From: Bacteroidota bacterium
GTDB lineage: Bacteria > Bacteroidota > Bacteroidia > Bacteroidales > UBA12481
DNA: 64,000 bases
NCBI GenBank assembly: GCA_018669475.1
Contig: JABHCC010000023.1
Location: forward strand, 62,001-126,000
Reading direction: 5' to 3'
Both the position numbers and the translations under genes were made by a program. Position 1 is the stretch's first letter, and each line of letters starts with the position of its first letter. The notes beneath the pieces are model-generated. The model did no database searches. It was not told where the DNA came from and worked only from the letters and a program-made list of their open reading frames with translations. Below are positions 18,054-27,061 of the stretch, piece by piece.

Positions 18054-19010
18054 ATGAGATATAAGGTACTTCTTGTTATTATAGGTTTTCAACTAATCTA
18101 TTCATGTTCTCCTATTGAAATCGAGTCGGTACCAGGCAGATACTTAAGACCAATTTTTGATTCTGTTACCACAACAAAGGATATCCCTTACTCTTCTTCA
18201 CTGACTATCGGTGGTGAACTACAAGTTCAGCATTTTGATTTCTATGAACCTTACAATGATTCAGCTCAAAACAGGAGATGCCTGATTCTTGTGCATGGGG
18301 GAGGCTTCCTGGGCGGAGGGAAAGAACATTTAGAGCAACTTGCTGATTCACTCGCAAAACACGGCTATTGCTGTGTCAGCATAGATTATCGTCTTTATGA
18401 CAAACCCGACAAACCAATTACCCATGACGACTTTACATCAAGTATTTTAATTGGAAGCACCGACATCCTGAAGGCAATAAGTTTTCTTTCCAGGGAATTA
18501 GCTGACACAGATCCATACTGTATTGACAAAGACAACTTTGTTGTTATTGGATATTCTGCAGGTGCCATAGCTGCCTTACACAGTATTTCAAGTCCTTCAA
18601 ATGATTGGGTCTACCCGCCAATCAAAGATTATATCCAAAGTAATGGATGGCTTCTTGAAGATTCACTTATCGAAACAGCTGGCTCTAAAATTCATGGCAT
18701 TATCAGTCTGGCAGGTTCAATAATTGACACAAGTATGATAAATTTACCTTACACTCCGGTTTTTTGCGTACATGGTATGTCTGATCATATTGTTCCTTTT
18801 AGCAATGGGACAATCAATTTAGGTGTCTCAATTAAAGCTTATCCTTCAATGGGTTCACAATTGGTAGTAGAAAGGTGTCAACAACTGGGATTAATCTCGA
18901 ATCTGGTAGCGTTACCAAATATTGACCACATAAATTTTGTAAAGGCTGTATATTACTGGCTTGCAGGTGGAATATTATTTATTGATAAGTGCTTCTCTGA
19001 AGTACAATAA
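18054..19010 (+). CDS. Alpha/beta-hydrolase lipoprotein (esterase/lipase-like)
   Basis: A 318-aa lipoprotein with lipobox cysteine C18 (LIYSC). It has an alpha/beta-hydrolase fold of the carboxylesterase/BD-FAE type: an oxyanion HGGG motif (HGGGFLGGG), the nucleophile elbow GYSAG with S168, a candidate acid in HGMSDHIVPF and a candidate catalytic histidine in NIDHINF. It probably cleaves esters outside the cytoplasm, but the substrate cannot be read from the sequence. The gene is isolated between a terminator and a second promoter, so it is likely monocistronic. Confidence 0.85.
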   Translation: MRYKVLLVIIGFQLIYSCSPIEIESVPGRYLRPIFDSVTTTKDIPYSSSLTIGGELQVQHFDFYEPYNDSAQNRRCLILVHGGGFLGGGKEHLEQLADSLAKHGYCCVSIDYRLYDKPDKPITHDDFTSSILIGSTDILKAISFLSRELADTDPYCIDKDNFVVIGYSAGAIAALHSISSPSNDWVYPPIKDYIQSNGWLLEDSLIETAGSKIHGIISLAGSIIDTSMINLPYTPVFCVHGMSDHIVPFSNGTINLGVSIKAYPSMGSQLVVERCQQLGLISNLVALPNIDHINFVKAVYYWLAGGILFIDKCFSEVQ

Positions 19011-19102
19011 AATGCACTTTGCTTAGTAGCTGAAAACCTGCTATTTCCAGATCAATTTCCCAATTCTGGACAAATATGTCAATAAGTCATTGAAGCAGTT
19101 AA

Positions 19103-19142
19103 AAACAATTATTGTGACAAATTGTTTCCAATAATACTTTTA
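19103..19142 (+). promoter_or_regulatory. Candidate promoter with overlapping inverted repeat
   Basis: TTG at 19112-19114 is followed after 20 bases by TACTTTTA at 19135-19142, close to the Bacteroidota -33/-7 pattern and 15 bases before the ATG at 19157. An 8-bp perfect inverted repeat (AAACAATT at 19103-19110, AATTGTTT at 19120-19127) surrounds the -33 element and could be an operator. Confidence 0.4.
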
Positions 19143-19156
19143 CCATAAAGAATATT

Positions 19157-19783
19157 ATGATGCGAAGAAAGTTGTTGGCAGGACTTATTCTAATAGCGAG
19201 TCCATTAGTAATATCTGCACAGGTTATACCCATACATATTGACCAGGCTGATTTTTTAATTTCTAATGCAGGTTCAGACACTGTAATTTGTAAAAACCAT
19301 TCACTCAATCTGGGATCTGATGAAGTTGCGCAGGGAGGAGTTCCTGGTTATTTCTACAATTGGTTTCCAAGTGTATATTTAGATGACCCTACAAAGGCAA
19401 ATCCGGATTGTTCTCCGGAGGAAACCATTACATATATACTGACAGTCACAGATGCCAAAGGTTGCACCTCAAGTGATTATATAACTGTAGGTATTGATCC
19501 ATGTCTGGGAATTAACATGATAGAAGAAGCTTCAATCATGATTTATCCTAATCCTGTAAAAGATAACTTTAGAATTAGTGGATTACCATTTTCAACTGAT
19601 CGCTTGAATGTAAGTTTGATCAACAAGCTCGGACAAACGGTATTATATAATGATTATACAGCTTTGAGCAGCCTGGGAGAAGTTGAAGTATCCCTTTCAG
19701 GTTTAATACTGCCGCCCGGTGTTTATTTTGTAAAACTGGGATATAAGGGTACTTATTTGGTAAAAACTGTTCAGATCTACTAA
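19157..19783 (+). CDS. Small secreted protein with T9SS C-terminal sorting domain
   Basis: A 208-aa protein with a signal peptide ending near VISAQ. A PKD-like beta domain (about 38-118; GSDTVICKNHSLNLGS, PEETITYILTVTDAKGC) follows. It ends in a type A T9SS sorting domain of about 80 residues (from YPNPVKDNFRIS to the end). The middle domain resembles gliding-motility-associated and adhesin repeats. It is expected to be secreted by the type IX system and attached to the surface or released. The next gene starts 3 bases after its stop, so the pair is co-transcribed. Confidence 0.88.
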   Translation: MMRRKLLAGLILIASPLVISAQVIPIHIDQADFLISNAGSDTVICKNHSLNLGSDEVAQGGVPGYFYNWFPSVYLDDPTKANPDCSPEETITYILTVTDAKGCTSSDYITVGIDPCLGINMIEEASIMIYPNPVKDNFRISGLPFSTDRLNVSLINKLGQTVLYNDYTALSSLGEVEVSLSGLILPPGVYFVKLGYKGTYLVKTVQIY

Positions 19784-19786
19784 GCT

Positions 19787-21163
19787 ATGAAAAAGACTTA
19801 TATCATATTATATATCTTGCCATTCTTTCTTTTTACAGCAATTAATGCGCAGGAATCTACTTGTCTCAACGATACAATTAAACTAACAATTACCGAATTT
19901 CGGGGTGAGCATTACTGGCAACAATCTACGAATGGTTCAGATTGGAGTAGAATTGATGATTATCAAGGCGATACATTGACAATTATAACAAGTGAGAATC
20001 AGTTTTACAGATTTGAAGTTCTGGAAGGGAACTGCATCCCTATCTATTCTGATATTGTTGAATTGATAGTACATAATCCACCAGTTGTCGTTTTGAATGA
20101 TATTGATTCAGTATGTATTAATGAATCAAACATCTTATTAAGTTCTGGTACGCCTACGGGAGGAACTTACTGGGGCAATCAAGGAATCACGGACGGAAGA
20201 TTTATTCCGGCCTTAGCAGGGGCTGGTTCACACAGTTATTTCTACAAATTTGCTGATCCTGTTACTCTCTGTTCAGATACAGCAATGGCCTATATTGAGG
20301 TATTGCCTTTACCAAGCATTCCTCTTGCTGGAGAAGATTTATTAGAGATAATACAAGACTCAGTACAATTAAATGGAAATAGTCCTGAAATCGGCAATGG
20401 ATACTGGGAAATTATTGAAGGTGAAGGAGGTTATTTCTCAGATTCAACTCTGTTCAACACATGGTTCTTTAAAGGCCCTGAAAACAATGCATATAAATTG
20501 CTCTGGACTATCAAGGGCAAATGTGGAACTAATAATGATGAATTGGATCTGATATTCCTCAGGTTAAGTAAAAATCCTTGTCCGGGAACTCCTGTCGTAT
20601 TTGATTCTGAAGGCACAATGTATCCAACTCTTCAAATTGGTAATCAATGTTGGATGAGTGAAAATTTAAATACCGGCATCTATATTGCAAGTACCGAAAC
20701 GTCCCGTGCTCATAGTGATGCATCAGATAATGGAATAATTGAAAAGTATCTTTTTGATAATAATGAAGCTAATGCTGCCCTTTATGGAGGCCTCTATGAC
20801 TGGGATGAAATGATGAATTACAGTGAGGAACCCGGTAGTCAGGGAATCTGTCCTGAAGGCTGGCACATACCCTCAAACGATGACTGGGAAGAGTTGAATG
20901 ATTTCTATGAAAATCGTGATCCTGGTTTACATTTAAAAGAAGGTGGTGATTCTGGCTTTGAAGGCAAACTGGCAGGTGATCGTCACAACCAGGGCTTTTT
21001 TGTAAGTTTTGGAAGCAGTGGATTCTTTTGGTCATCCAACACCTACAGCTACAATGGCGCTAACGACGGCTATATAAGGGAGCTTTGTGCATGTAATGAT
21101 GCACTAGACAAGGTTCACTTCAGCAAGAAAACAGCAGTTTCAGTCAGGTGTATTAAAGACTAG
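19787..21163 (+). CDS. Secreted protein with FISUMP domain
   Basis: A 458-aa protein with a signal peptide (ending near INAQE), Ig/PKD-like beta domains (about 25-260) and a C-terminal FISUMP (Fibrobacter succinogenes major paralogous) domain at about 262-458. That domain is recognised by the pattern IGNQCWMSENL, GGLYDWDE, CPEGWHIPSNDDWEEL and a final VRCIKD. FISUMP proteins are surface or secreted and of uncertain role. No T9SS sorting domain is seen at the end. It is translationally close to the preceding T9SS cargo gene (3-base gap), suggesting a joint surface function. Confidence 0.85.
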   Translation: MKKTYIILYILPFFLFTAINAQESTCLNDTIKLTITEFRGEHYWQQSTNGSDWSRIDDYQGDTLTIITSENQFYRFEVLEGNCIPIYSDIVELIVHNPPVVVLNDIDSVCINESNILLSSGTPTGGTYWGNQGITDGRFIPALAGAGSHSYFYKFADPVTLCSDTAMAYIEVLPLPSIPLAGEDLLEIIQDSVQLNGNSPEIGNGYWEIIEGEGGYFSDSTLFNTWFFKGPENNAYKLLWTIKGKCGTNNDELDLIFLRLSKNPCPGTPVVFDSEGTMYPTLQIGNQCWMSENLNTGIYIASTETSRAHSDASDNGIIEKYLFDNNEANAALYGGLYDWDEMMNYSEEPGSQGICPEGWHIPSNDDWEELNDFYENRDPGLHLKEGGDSGFEGKLAGDRHNQGFFVSFGSSGFFWSSNTYSYNGANDGYIRELCACNDALDKVHFSKKTAVSVRCIKD

Positions 21164-21262
21164 GATATTACATCCATATCTCTTTATTTTCAATTCGTAA
21201 TACAGCCAATAGGGGTAATCAAAAAACTCTTAAGCGGTAGATACTTATCCTCTTAACTATAT

Positions 21263-21300
21263 AAAAAAGATAGGGCAGAACTTATTATTCTACCCTATCT
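21263..21300 (-). terminator. Terminator downstream of tRNA-Arg
   Basis: On the minus strand the arms AGATAGGG and CCCTATCT (8 bp), extended by AGAA/TTCT beyond one mismatch, form a hairpin followed by TTTTTT. It lies 19 bases after the tRNA 3' end. The weaker T content on the other side makes it mainly a minus-strand terminator. Confidence 0.75.
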
Positions 21301-21318
21301 AAACAAACACTTTTATTG

Positions 21319-21392
21319 CGATCCCGGAGGGACTCGAACCCCCGACCCGCAGCTTAGAAGGCTGCTGCTCTATCCAGCTGAGCTACGAGATC
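21319..21392 (-). tRNA. tRNA-Arg (anticodon UCU)
   Basis: A 74-nt cloverleaf on the minus strand. Acceptor arms GATCTCG and CGGGATC pair with one G-T wobble. The D arm contains AGCTCAGCTGGATAGAGC, the anticodon stem is GCAGC/GCTGC with loop CTTCTAA, and the T arm contains GGTTCGAGTCC. The discriminator is G and CCA is not encoded. It lies 51 bases downstream of the GT2 synthase gene in the same orientation. Confidence 0.96.
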
Positions 21393-21443
21393 AAAATTTT
21401 GATCTGCAAAGGTAATTCTTTAATAAGACTTTTGCAATTGTAA

Positions 21444-22883
21444 TCAGAAACTCCGTAGGAAAGCACGCATAGCACCAAATCCTTTTCTCACCATGACACC
21501 CCAGGACTTGTTTCCAGACAAGTAGTCTAAATTCCCACGTATTGCCCAATATAATATGAATGGATGATAAAAAACGGGTTCAAGAAATGCAGTAAACACT
21601 AACTTGATTACGTCAGTCCGTTTTGTGTATTTATGATATGTTAATTCCTCGAACAGAATGGACCAGACAGATTGGGCTACCGCAAAAGTATAGATGAAAC
21701 CAAACATAACTCCAAAGAAGCTCCAGTTTGGATCTCCAAATAGGATAACCATAACAAAATATAGAATTCCGATAAACTCAATTATATGGACCAGCCATTC
21801 AAATAAAAACCAGTAAGGATATCCGAGTACTCCAAAGCGACCATATTTAGGATTCATAAAAATCCTTTTGTGGATATTAAGAGTATCTATCATACCTCGT
21901 GTCCAACGATTTCTCTGTCTCCCAAGTATAGTCAAATTCTCAGGGACCTCAGTCCAACATAAGGGATCAGGAATATATACAACCTCATATGGTTGGTTAG
22001 TTTCAACCATATATCGGCGCATTCGAACAACAATCTCCATATCTTCACCAACCGTTTTTGAGTAATATCCACCACAATCAATTACTAATTGACGGTCAAA
22101 TAAGCCCAATGCTCCGGATATCAGGAGTAAACCATCAAGCTTTGACCAAGCCATTCTACCCATTAAAAAAGAACGGGTGTATTCTAATACCTGAACTCTT
22201 GGTAAAAATTTCTTTGGCAGATTAATCTGAGCAATTTGCCCTCCATCGACCAGACAATCATTTACAACTCGAATAACTCCTCCTGTAGCAATAACCTTTT
22301 TTTCTTTTTCTTCGAGGAATGGTTTCACCATTTTGAGCAAAGCATCAGATTCAATAATTGAATCAACATCAATAGCAATAAACAATTGACCCCTGGCGAG
22401 ATTTATTCCTGCATTGAGGCTATCAGCTTTACCACCATTATTCTTGTCAATAACAATCAGTTTTGAGAAAGATTGGTTTCTTGATTTATAGATTGCCCGA
22501 ACATCCTGGGTAGGAATCAAATAATCCATAAAATGATCTGAGATTTCCAGATCATATTCTTCAATCAGGTTTGACAAAGTATTATCCGTGCTTCCATCAT
22601 TAATCACAACAACTTCAAAATCATTATAATACAACGACAACAAAGCCCGAACATTTTGAATTATAGTTTTACCCTCATTAAATGCGGGAGCAAGGATGGA
22701 TATTGATGGAACAAATGTACAAGATAGAATAGCATTATAATCTACGAAACTGTTCTTTCTGATATAGTGCCTCAGTGCTACAGCAGAATATATTGCCAGT
22801 GAGATATACGATACAATAATTAAGATAGTAATCCCAGTGATAAGAAACTCAAAAGCTACCTGGAAAGCGCTAAATACTCCCAT
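21444..22883 (-). CDS. Membrane-bound processive GT2 glycosyltransferase (PgaC/BcsA-like synthase)
   Basis: A 479-aa integral membrane glycosyltransferase with an N-terminal helix (about 12-36), a cytoplasmic GT-A domain and several C-terminal helices (about 350-445). The processive-synthase signature is present: NDGSTD near 95, DVDS near 168, GED near 280 and QRNRW near 322. It probably polymerises and translocates a beta-linked polysaccharide. PgaC-like poly-N-acetylglucosamine and related synthases are the nearest family, but the sugar is not certain. It starts 6 bases after the stop of the SPOR/HEAT protein and belongs to the putative exopolysaccharide locus. Confidence 0.9.
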   Translation of the reverse strand: MGVFSAFQVAFEFLITGITILIIVSYISLAIYSAVALRHYIRKNSFVDYNAILSCTFVPSISILAPAFNEGKTIIQNVRALLSLYYNDFEVVVINDGSTDNTLSNLIEEYDLEISDHFMDYLIPTQDVRAIYKSRNQSFSKLIVIDKNNGGKADSLNAGINLARGQLFIAIDVDSIIESDALLKMVKPFLEEKEKKVIATGGVIRVVNDCLVDGGQIAQINLPKKFLPRVQVLEYTRSFLMGRMAWSKLDGLLLISGALGLFDRQLVIDCGGYYSKTVGEDMEIVVRMRRYMVETNQPYEVVYIPDPLCWTEVPENLTILGRQRNRWTRGMIDTLNIHKRIFMNPKYGRFGVLGYPYWFLFEWLVHIIEFIGILYFVMVILFGDPNWSFFGVMFGFIYTFAVAQSVWSILFEELTYHKYTKRTDVIKLVFTAFLEPVFYHPFILYWAIRGNLDYLSGNKSWGVMVRKGFGAMRAFLRSF

Positions 22884-22889
22884 TCTTTC

Positions 22890-24848
22890 CTATAATTTAT
22901 TATCCAGAATATGTCGAGCAACAGCTTGGAGATCATCGTCAGAGCGCCTAAGTATATTCTCAATTCCTCTGACACCAAAACTCTCAATTCTTGCCAAAGC
23001 ATCAGCTGCTTCAATTCTGAGTTCATTACTGGGTTCAAGTATTCCAGTCAGGAAGTCAACATTAGATTCTTCCGGCATCTTAGACATTGCCTGAAGGATT
23101 AAAACTTTTCCTGTTTGATCCTCTTTCGTATATCTTGCTTTTAACTCCGGCAGCACATCTAAGACATTCAGCTCTCCAAGAGTAATAATCGCTTCATTTT
23201 TAATGTCTTTATTCTTATGCCCCAAGAGATCAACAACTCTTTTTGTAGCCTCAACCTGTTTAAAAGCATGTATCATTCTCACGCAGAAAAGAACAACTGT
23301 CTCATTTGGTGAGTTCAGCCAACGTGTAAAATCAGGTGCAGGAATTTGATGTCTTTGGATCATTTCATACACATGGAGCTGTTCCCATGCAGTAAATGGT
23401 TTCTCCAGTCTATCAAGAAATGAGAATGGGCTCTCATAGTTCAGTCTCACCATTGCCAACTGAGCTTCCATCCTTAATACGTCATTATCAGAATTAAGAC
23501 AGCGTTCTATTTCATCATTTACTGTCTTAATATTCATTTGGGCTAATTCTCTAAAACCTTTAGCACGAATATGCCACTGAGGAGATTTTGTTTTCTTGAC
23601 AGAGTCATTATCCAAATCAAGATCCAAATATAGCTCACGTAATTTATTTGAAATTTCACCAGAGAGATTCGCATATAGCTGCATAATCTCATCAATAAGG
23701 ATCTGTCTCTTTTTTTGAGTATTAGCAGTACGCAAATTTGCAGGTTCAGCACCTGATTCATCGAACAAATATTCAGAAACAGAGTCCATATATTCATCAC
23801 GAACTTTCTCTGTTTCAACATCCACTCTTTTCCTGCGATTCCGCAGTATGAGCACAAAGATTACAACGGCAATGAGAATTACAATAAATATAATAATGCC
23901 AATTGTTAATGCACCAATACTATCAAGAAGTGGTTGACTTCGCTCCTGTTTCAATAAAACATCGATTTCATTTATTCTGTCACGTGGATAAGTCTTTTCG
24001 GGAGCAAGAACTCTCGCATCACTATAATGCCTGCGAGCCAATAAGTATTCTTTTACAAAAAAGGCTGAATCAGCTTCCTCAATTTTTCTTGAGTATTGAT
24101 CCCGAACAGCTTTCTGATCAAAATCTGAATCTGCCTGAATCCCTTCCTGTTCACCAGCAGGGGTTTGTGGCTCAATTGTCTTATCTTCTTCTGGTTGTGC
24201 GACTTTACTTAATTCAACCGGTTTGATAACAGTCCTTTCAATAGGAGCTAAAACAGCAAAGGCTTTCCCTGACAATCTCATCAGATTTATTGCTTCTTCA
24301 GCAGCATCCAAACTTTGATAATCTCCAATTACATACTTATAATATCCCTCTTCGCGGAAATAATCAACATTTTGTTGCAAATCAAATTTTTCCCTGAAGT
24401 ATTCAGGTCTTATATATGTTCGGGAAGCAGCTAATTGAATTCTGTAAGTCATTTCCTCGACCACTCCAGTTTCTGTAGGAACAGTTTTGGGTACTGTTTC
24501 TTCTCTAACAGGATCCTGAACTACAGGGTCTTCCGATTCAGTCTGTGATGTAAAAGGCACTTTAACGACATACGCCCCTTGCACAGGTACTTCACCAATG
24601 TGACTATTTGCTGCAGCCCATGAGTTATACCGACCTACAAAATATTTGTATCGACCTCCAATATAATGCATTGTAACAGGCTGATTCAGTCCTAAATCAC
24701 TTTGCACTCTTTCATTCGATACCTGATTGGCATGCGAAGCTACCTGGATTTTATAAATATCTGTAGCCTGCGGAGGTCCTGCATTTAGCTCTAAAAGGCA
24801 GAACAACCCAATCACTGTGACAAGAATAAATTTACACAACCTCCTCAT
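22890..24848 (-). CDS. SPOR-like/transmembrane/HEAT-repeat protein
   Basis: A 652-aa protein with a signal peptide. Two SPOR-like modules follow (about 30-78 with YKIQVASHANQV, and about 130-195 with YRIQLAASRTYI), then a linker with a helical segment, one membrane helix (about 312-336, rich in Ile/Val) and a cytoplasmic region with HEAT-type repeats (about 400-652). The layout places SPOR-like domains in the periplasm and HEAT repeats inside. That arrangement suits a scaffold connecting cell-wall position or a polysaccharide to the cytoplasmic GT2 synthase encoded 6 bases downstream. It is not a known enzyme, and the exact role is unknown. Confidence 0.8.
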   Translation of the reverse strand: MRRLCKFILVTVIGLFCLLELNAGPPQATDIYKIQVASHANQVSNERVQSDLGLNQPVTMHYIGGRYKYFVGRYNSWAAANSHIGEVPVQGAYVVKVPFTSQTESEDPVVQDPVREETVPKTVPTETGVVEEMTYRIQLAASRTYIRPEYFREKFDLQQNVDYFREEGYYKYVIGDYQSLDAAEEAINLMRLSGKAFAVLAPIERTVIKPVELSKVAQPEEDKTIEPQTPAGEQEGIQADSDFDQKAVRDQYSRKIEEADSAFFVKEYLLARRHYSDARVLAPEKTYPRDRINEIDVLLKQERSQPLLDSIGALTIGIIIFIVILIAVVIFVLILRNRRKRVDVETEKVRDEYMDSVSEYLFDESGAEPANLRTANTQKKRQILIDEIMQLYANLSGEISNKLRELYLDLDLDNDSVKKTKSPQWHIRAKGFRELAQMNIKTVNDEIERCLNSDNDVLRMEAQLAMVRLNYESPFSFLDRLEKPFTAWEQLHVYEMIQRHQIPAPDFTRWLNSPNETVVLFCVRMIHAFKQVEATKRVVDLLGHKNKDIKNEAIITLGELNVLDVLPELKARYTKEDQTGKVLILQAMSKMPEESNVDFLTGILEPSNELRIEAADALARIESFGVRGIENILRRSDDDLQAVARHILDNKL

Positions 24849-25117
24849 ATTAAGCTGGTTATTGTAAGTTGTTATTAATATTGCATTTACTCATAAATAC
24901 CATCCCTAAATGCTGTATGTTTCCAATTTGAAAGATACTATTAGTATTATTCTTATTATTAGGCTTTACTTTGTATTAATTAACAATTCGAATATTTTAT
25001 TAATGCGTTTTGTCCATTTTCAGGAAAACACCAATACGTATTAATAATATATTAAATGAATCGATCATCATTTGGAGTTTTTTTAATATTTTTAGTCATT
25101 AGGAAAAATACAGCCTT

Positions 25118-27061
25118 ATGGATCTAAACTATTTTTATTCTATTTGTCGGCGCTACTTATTTTTTATTCTACTAGTATTAAGCCCCTTGTGTCAAATAAA
25201 TGCTCAGGAAAAGATTAATATTGATGATTTTGTTTATAATAATGGTTATAAATACCGTGAAATTATAGTATCTGACTCATTGGTTTCTATTGTTCCTGGA
25301 TTATTTGGGCCTAGTCCGTCAAACATGATAAAAAGTCCAATAATCAAATCTGTTAGTTATTATGATAAGGGATTAAGCAGTCGCCTGTGCGTATATTTAA
25401 CAGATACTATTTCATCATGGCTCCAATTAGCTGAATCTCTTAAAGCTCAAGGGATTCCGTATCGTATCACAAAGTCACTTGATGAAGCGCTCGAACATCA
25501 GGTAGTTTTAATTTACCCTGAACTAAGCAGTCGAAACCTGGATCTTACTAGTTTTAAAAAACTGAAGAAATTTCCCACTGATGGTGGAGTTTTGATTTGT
25601 TTTAAGCCTGATGCACCCTCAATGCAAAGTATCTTCGGATATAAATCTTTAGTCAAATCACGATCCCGAGAGCAGGTTGTTTTTAGTGATCAATTAGAAA
25701 CAAGTCTGCAACTTAGTGCTCACGAAGGAAACCCAGGTATTGTTCAAATAGTTTCCAAAACCAACCCTCTTGAAACCGTTGGTTACAGTGAAACAGATTA
25801 TCTCCCTTTAGCTGAGTATGATGATGGTTCAGCTGCGATTATACAAAAAATCTATAATTCAGGTGCTGCTTATGGAATTGGTTTTGATCCGGCGGAATTA
25901 TCAGCAAGTCGCCAAATCGATCAGGGTAATCCCAGCAACTTCCTGAGTAACATATATAATCAACCTGTTGATATTATATTTTGGCTGATTAAGAAGGTCT
26001 TTCAGAATCATAGTGACCATCCCGTTATACTTGGTATGGTTCCAGAATTCAAATTGCTGCCAATTATTATTACACACCATGTGACTAGCCGAATTGGTCT
26101 TCGTAGTGCTATTCTATATCAAAATCTTGAAGCAAACAACGGAATTGTAGCAACATATTTCATTCAATCCAAATACATAAAGGATACACAAGGAACAGCT
26201 TTCTTTAATCCAAATAACATCCAATATTTGAGAAAACTATCCAATAATGGGATGGAAATTGCCAGTACAGGCGTATCCAACACCCCATTTTTTGGTTATA
26301 TGAATCCGGGAACAGGACTGGAAAGTTATCCAGCTTATCGCCCGGTGATTACATCCGAAACATCAGGTTTTAATGAGACTCTTATGGGAGAATTACAAGT
26401 GAGTAAATTCCTTCTTGAGTATTATTTGAGTAACTCTATTATACAAAGTTTCAGTTCACCAACTGAAAAAATACATAAAGATTTGTATACAGGAATGGAA
26501 GTAGCTGGCTATGAATTTTCAACTTGTGCTCATGCTGCACAGGTACAAACTTATCTCCCATATTACAATCAGGAAACCATTAAAGGAAATCGCATCGGCG
26601 AAATATTGGAAATACCAGTTACTTTATCAGCTCAAGAAGTGTCTCATCTTGAAGATCCTTTGAGCTCAACAGTTTTTCGTCTCAGTAATATTGAACAATT
26701 TGGAGGTGTTGCCACAATATCTATCAAACCAAATCTTGATAAGGTCAATATTGAGTATGAGAAACAATTAATAAATCATTATATCGATGATGCCTGGTTC
26801 ACAACAGTTAAGGGATATGGTGAATGGTGGAAAGCAAGGAGCATGATTGAGCTTGATGTTGAAACTACTGAAGATTTTACTTATGTTAATCTATACGCTC
26901 CAAAATTAATAAATGATTTGCCGCTCTTATTGCCATTAGAATGGCAATATATTGGATCTCAACCTCAAGGCATTGAAATGAAAGGTCATGCACAGGGCAT
27001 TCTGATTACTGAACTGGAAGGTCGTTTAAAATTGGCTTTTAAAACTCAGTCAAATAAGTAG
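25118..27061 (+). CDS. Secreted degenerate NodB-fold (polysaccharide-deacetylase-like) protein
   Basis: A 647-aa protein with a signal peptide ending near INAQE. An N-terminal alpha/beta region (about 40-290) comes first. The region from about residue 310 (IIITHHVTSRIGLRS, ATYFIQSKYI, NNGMEIASTG) lines up with the order of NodB/CE4 deacetylase motifs. The catalytic Asp-Asp of motif 1 is replaced by His-His, and the metal-binding HxxxH of motif 2 is absent, so catalysis is doubtful. A beta-rich C-terminus follows. It is transcribed opposite to its neighbours, diverging from the SPOR/HEAT gene and overlapping the TPR/barrel gene by 16 bases at their 3' ends. It could be a PgaB-like exporter partner or a non-catalytic binder. 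Confidence 0.6.
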   Translation: MDLNYFYSICRRYLFFILLVLSPLCQINAQEKINIDDFVYNNGYKYREIIVSDSLVSIVPGLFGPSPSNMIKSPIIKSVSYYDKGLSSRLCVYLTDTISSWLQLAESLKAQGIPYRITKSLDEALEHQVVLIYPELSSRNLDLTSFKKLKKFPTDGGVLICFKPDAPSMQSIFGYKSLVKSRSREQVVFSDQLETSLQLSAHEGNPGIVQIVSKTNPLETVGYSETDYLPLAEYDDGSAAIIQKIYNSGAAYGIGFDPAELSASRQIDQGNPSNFLSNIYNQPVDIIFWLIKKVFQNHSDHPVILGMVPEFKLLPIIITHHVTSRIGLRSAILYQNLEANNGIVATYFIQSKYIKDTQGTAFFNPNNIQYLRKLSNNGMEIASTGVSNTPFFGYMNPGTGLESYPAYRPVITSETSGFNETLMGELQVSKFLLEYYLSNSIIQSFSSPTEKIHKDLYTGMEVAGYEFSTCAHAAQVQTYLPYYNQETIKGNRIGEILEIPVTLSAQEVSHLEDPLSSTVFRLSNIEQFGGVATISIKPNLDKVNIEYEKQLINHYIDDAWFTTVKGYGEWWKARSMIELDVETTEDFTYVNLYAPKLINDLPLLLPLEWQYIGSQPQGIEMKGHAQGILITELEGRLKLAFKTQSNK

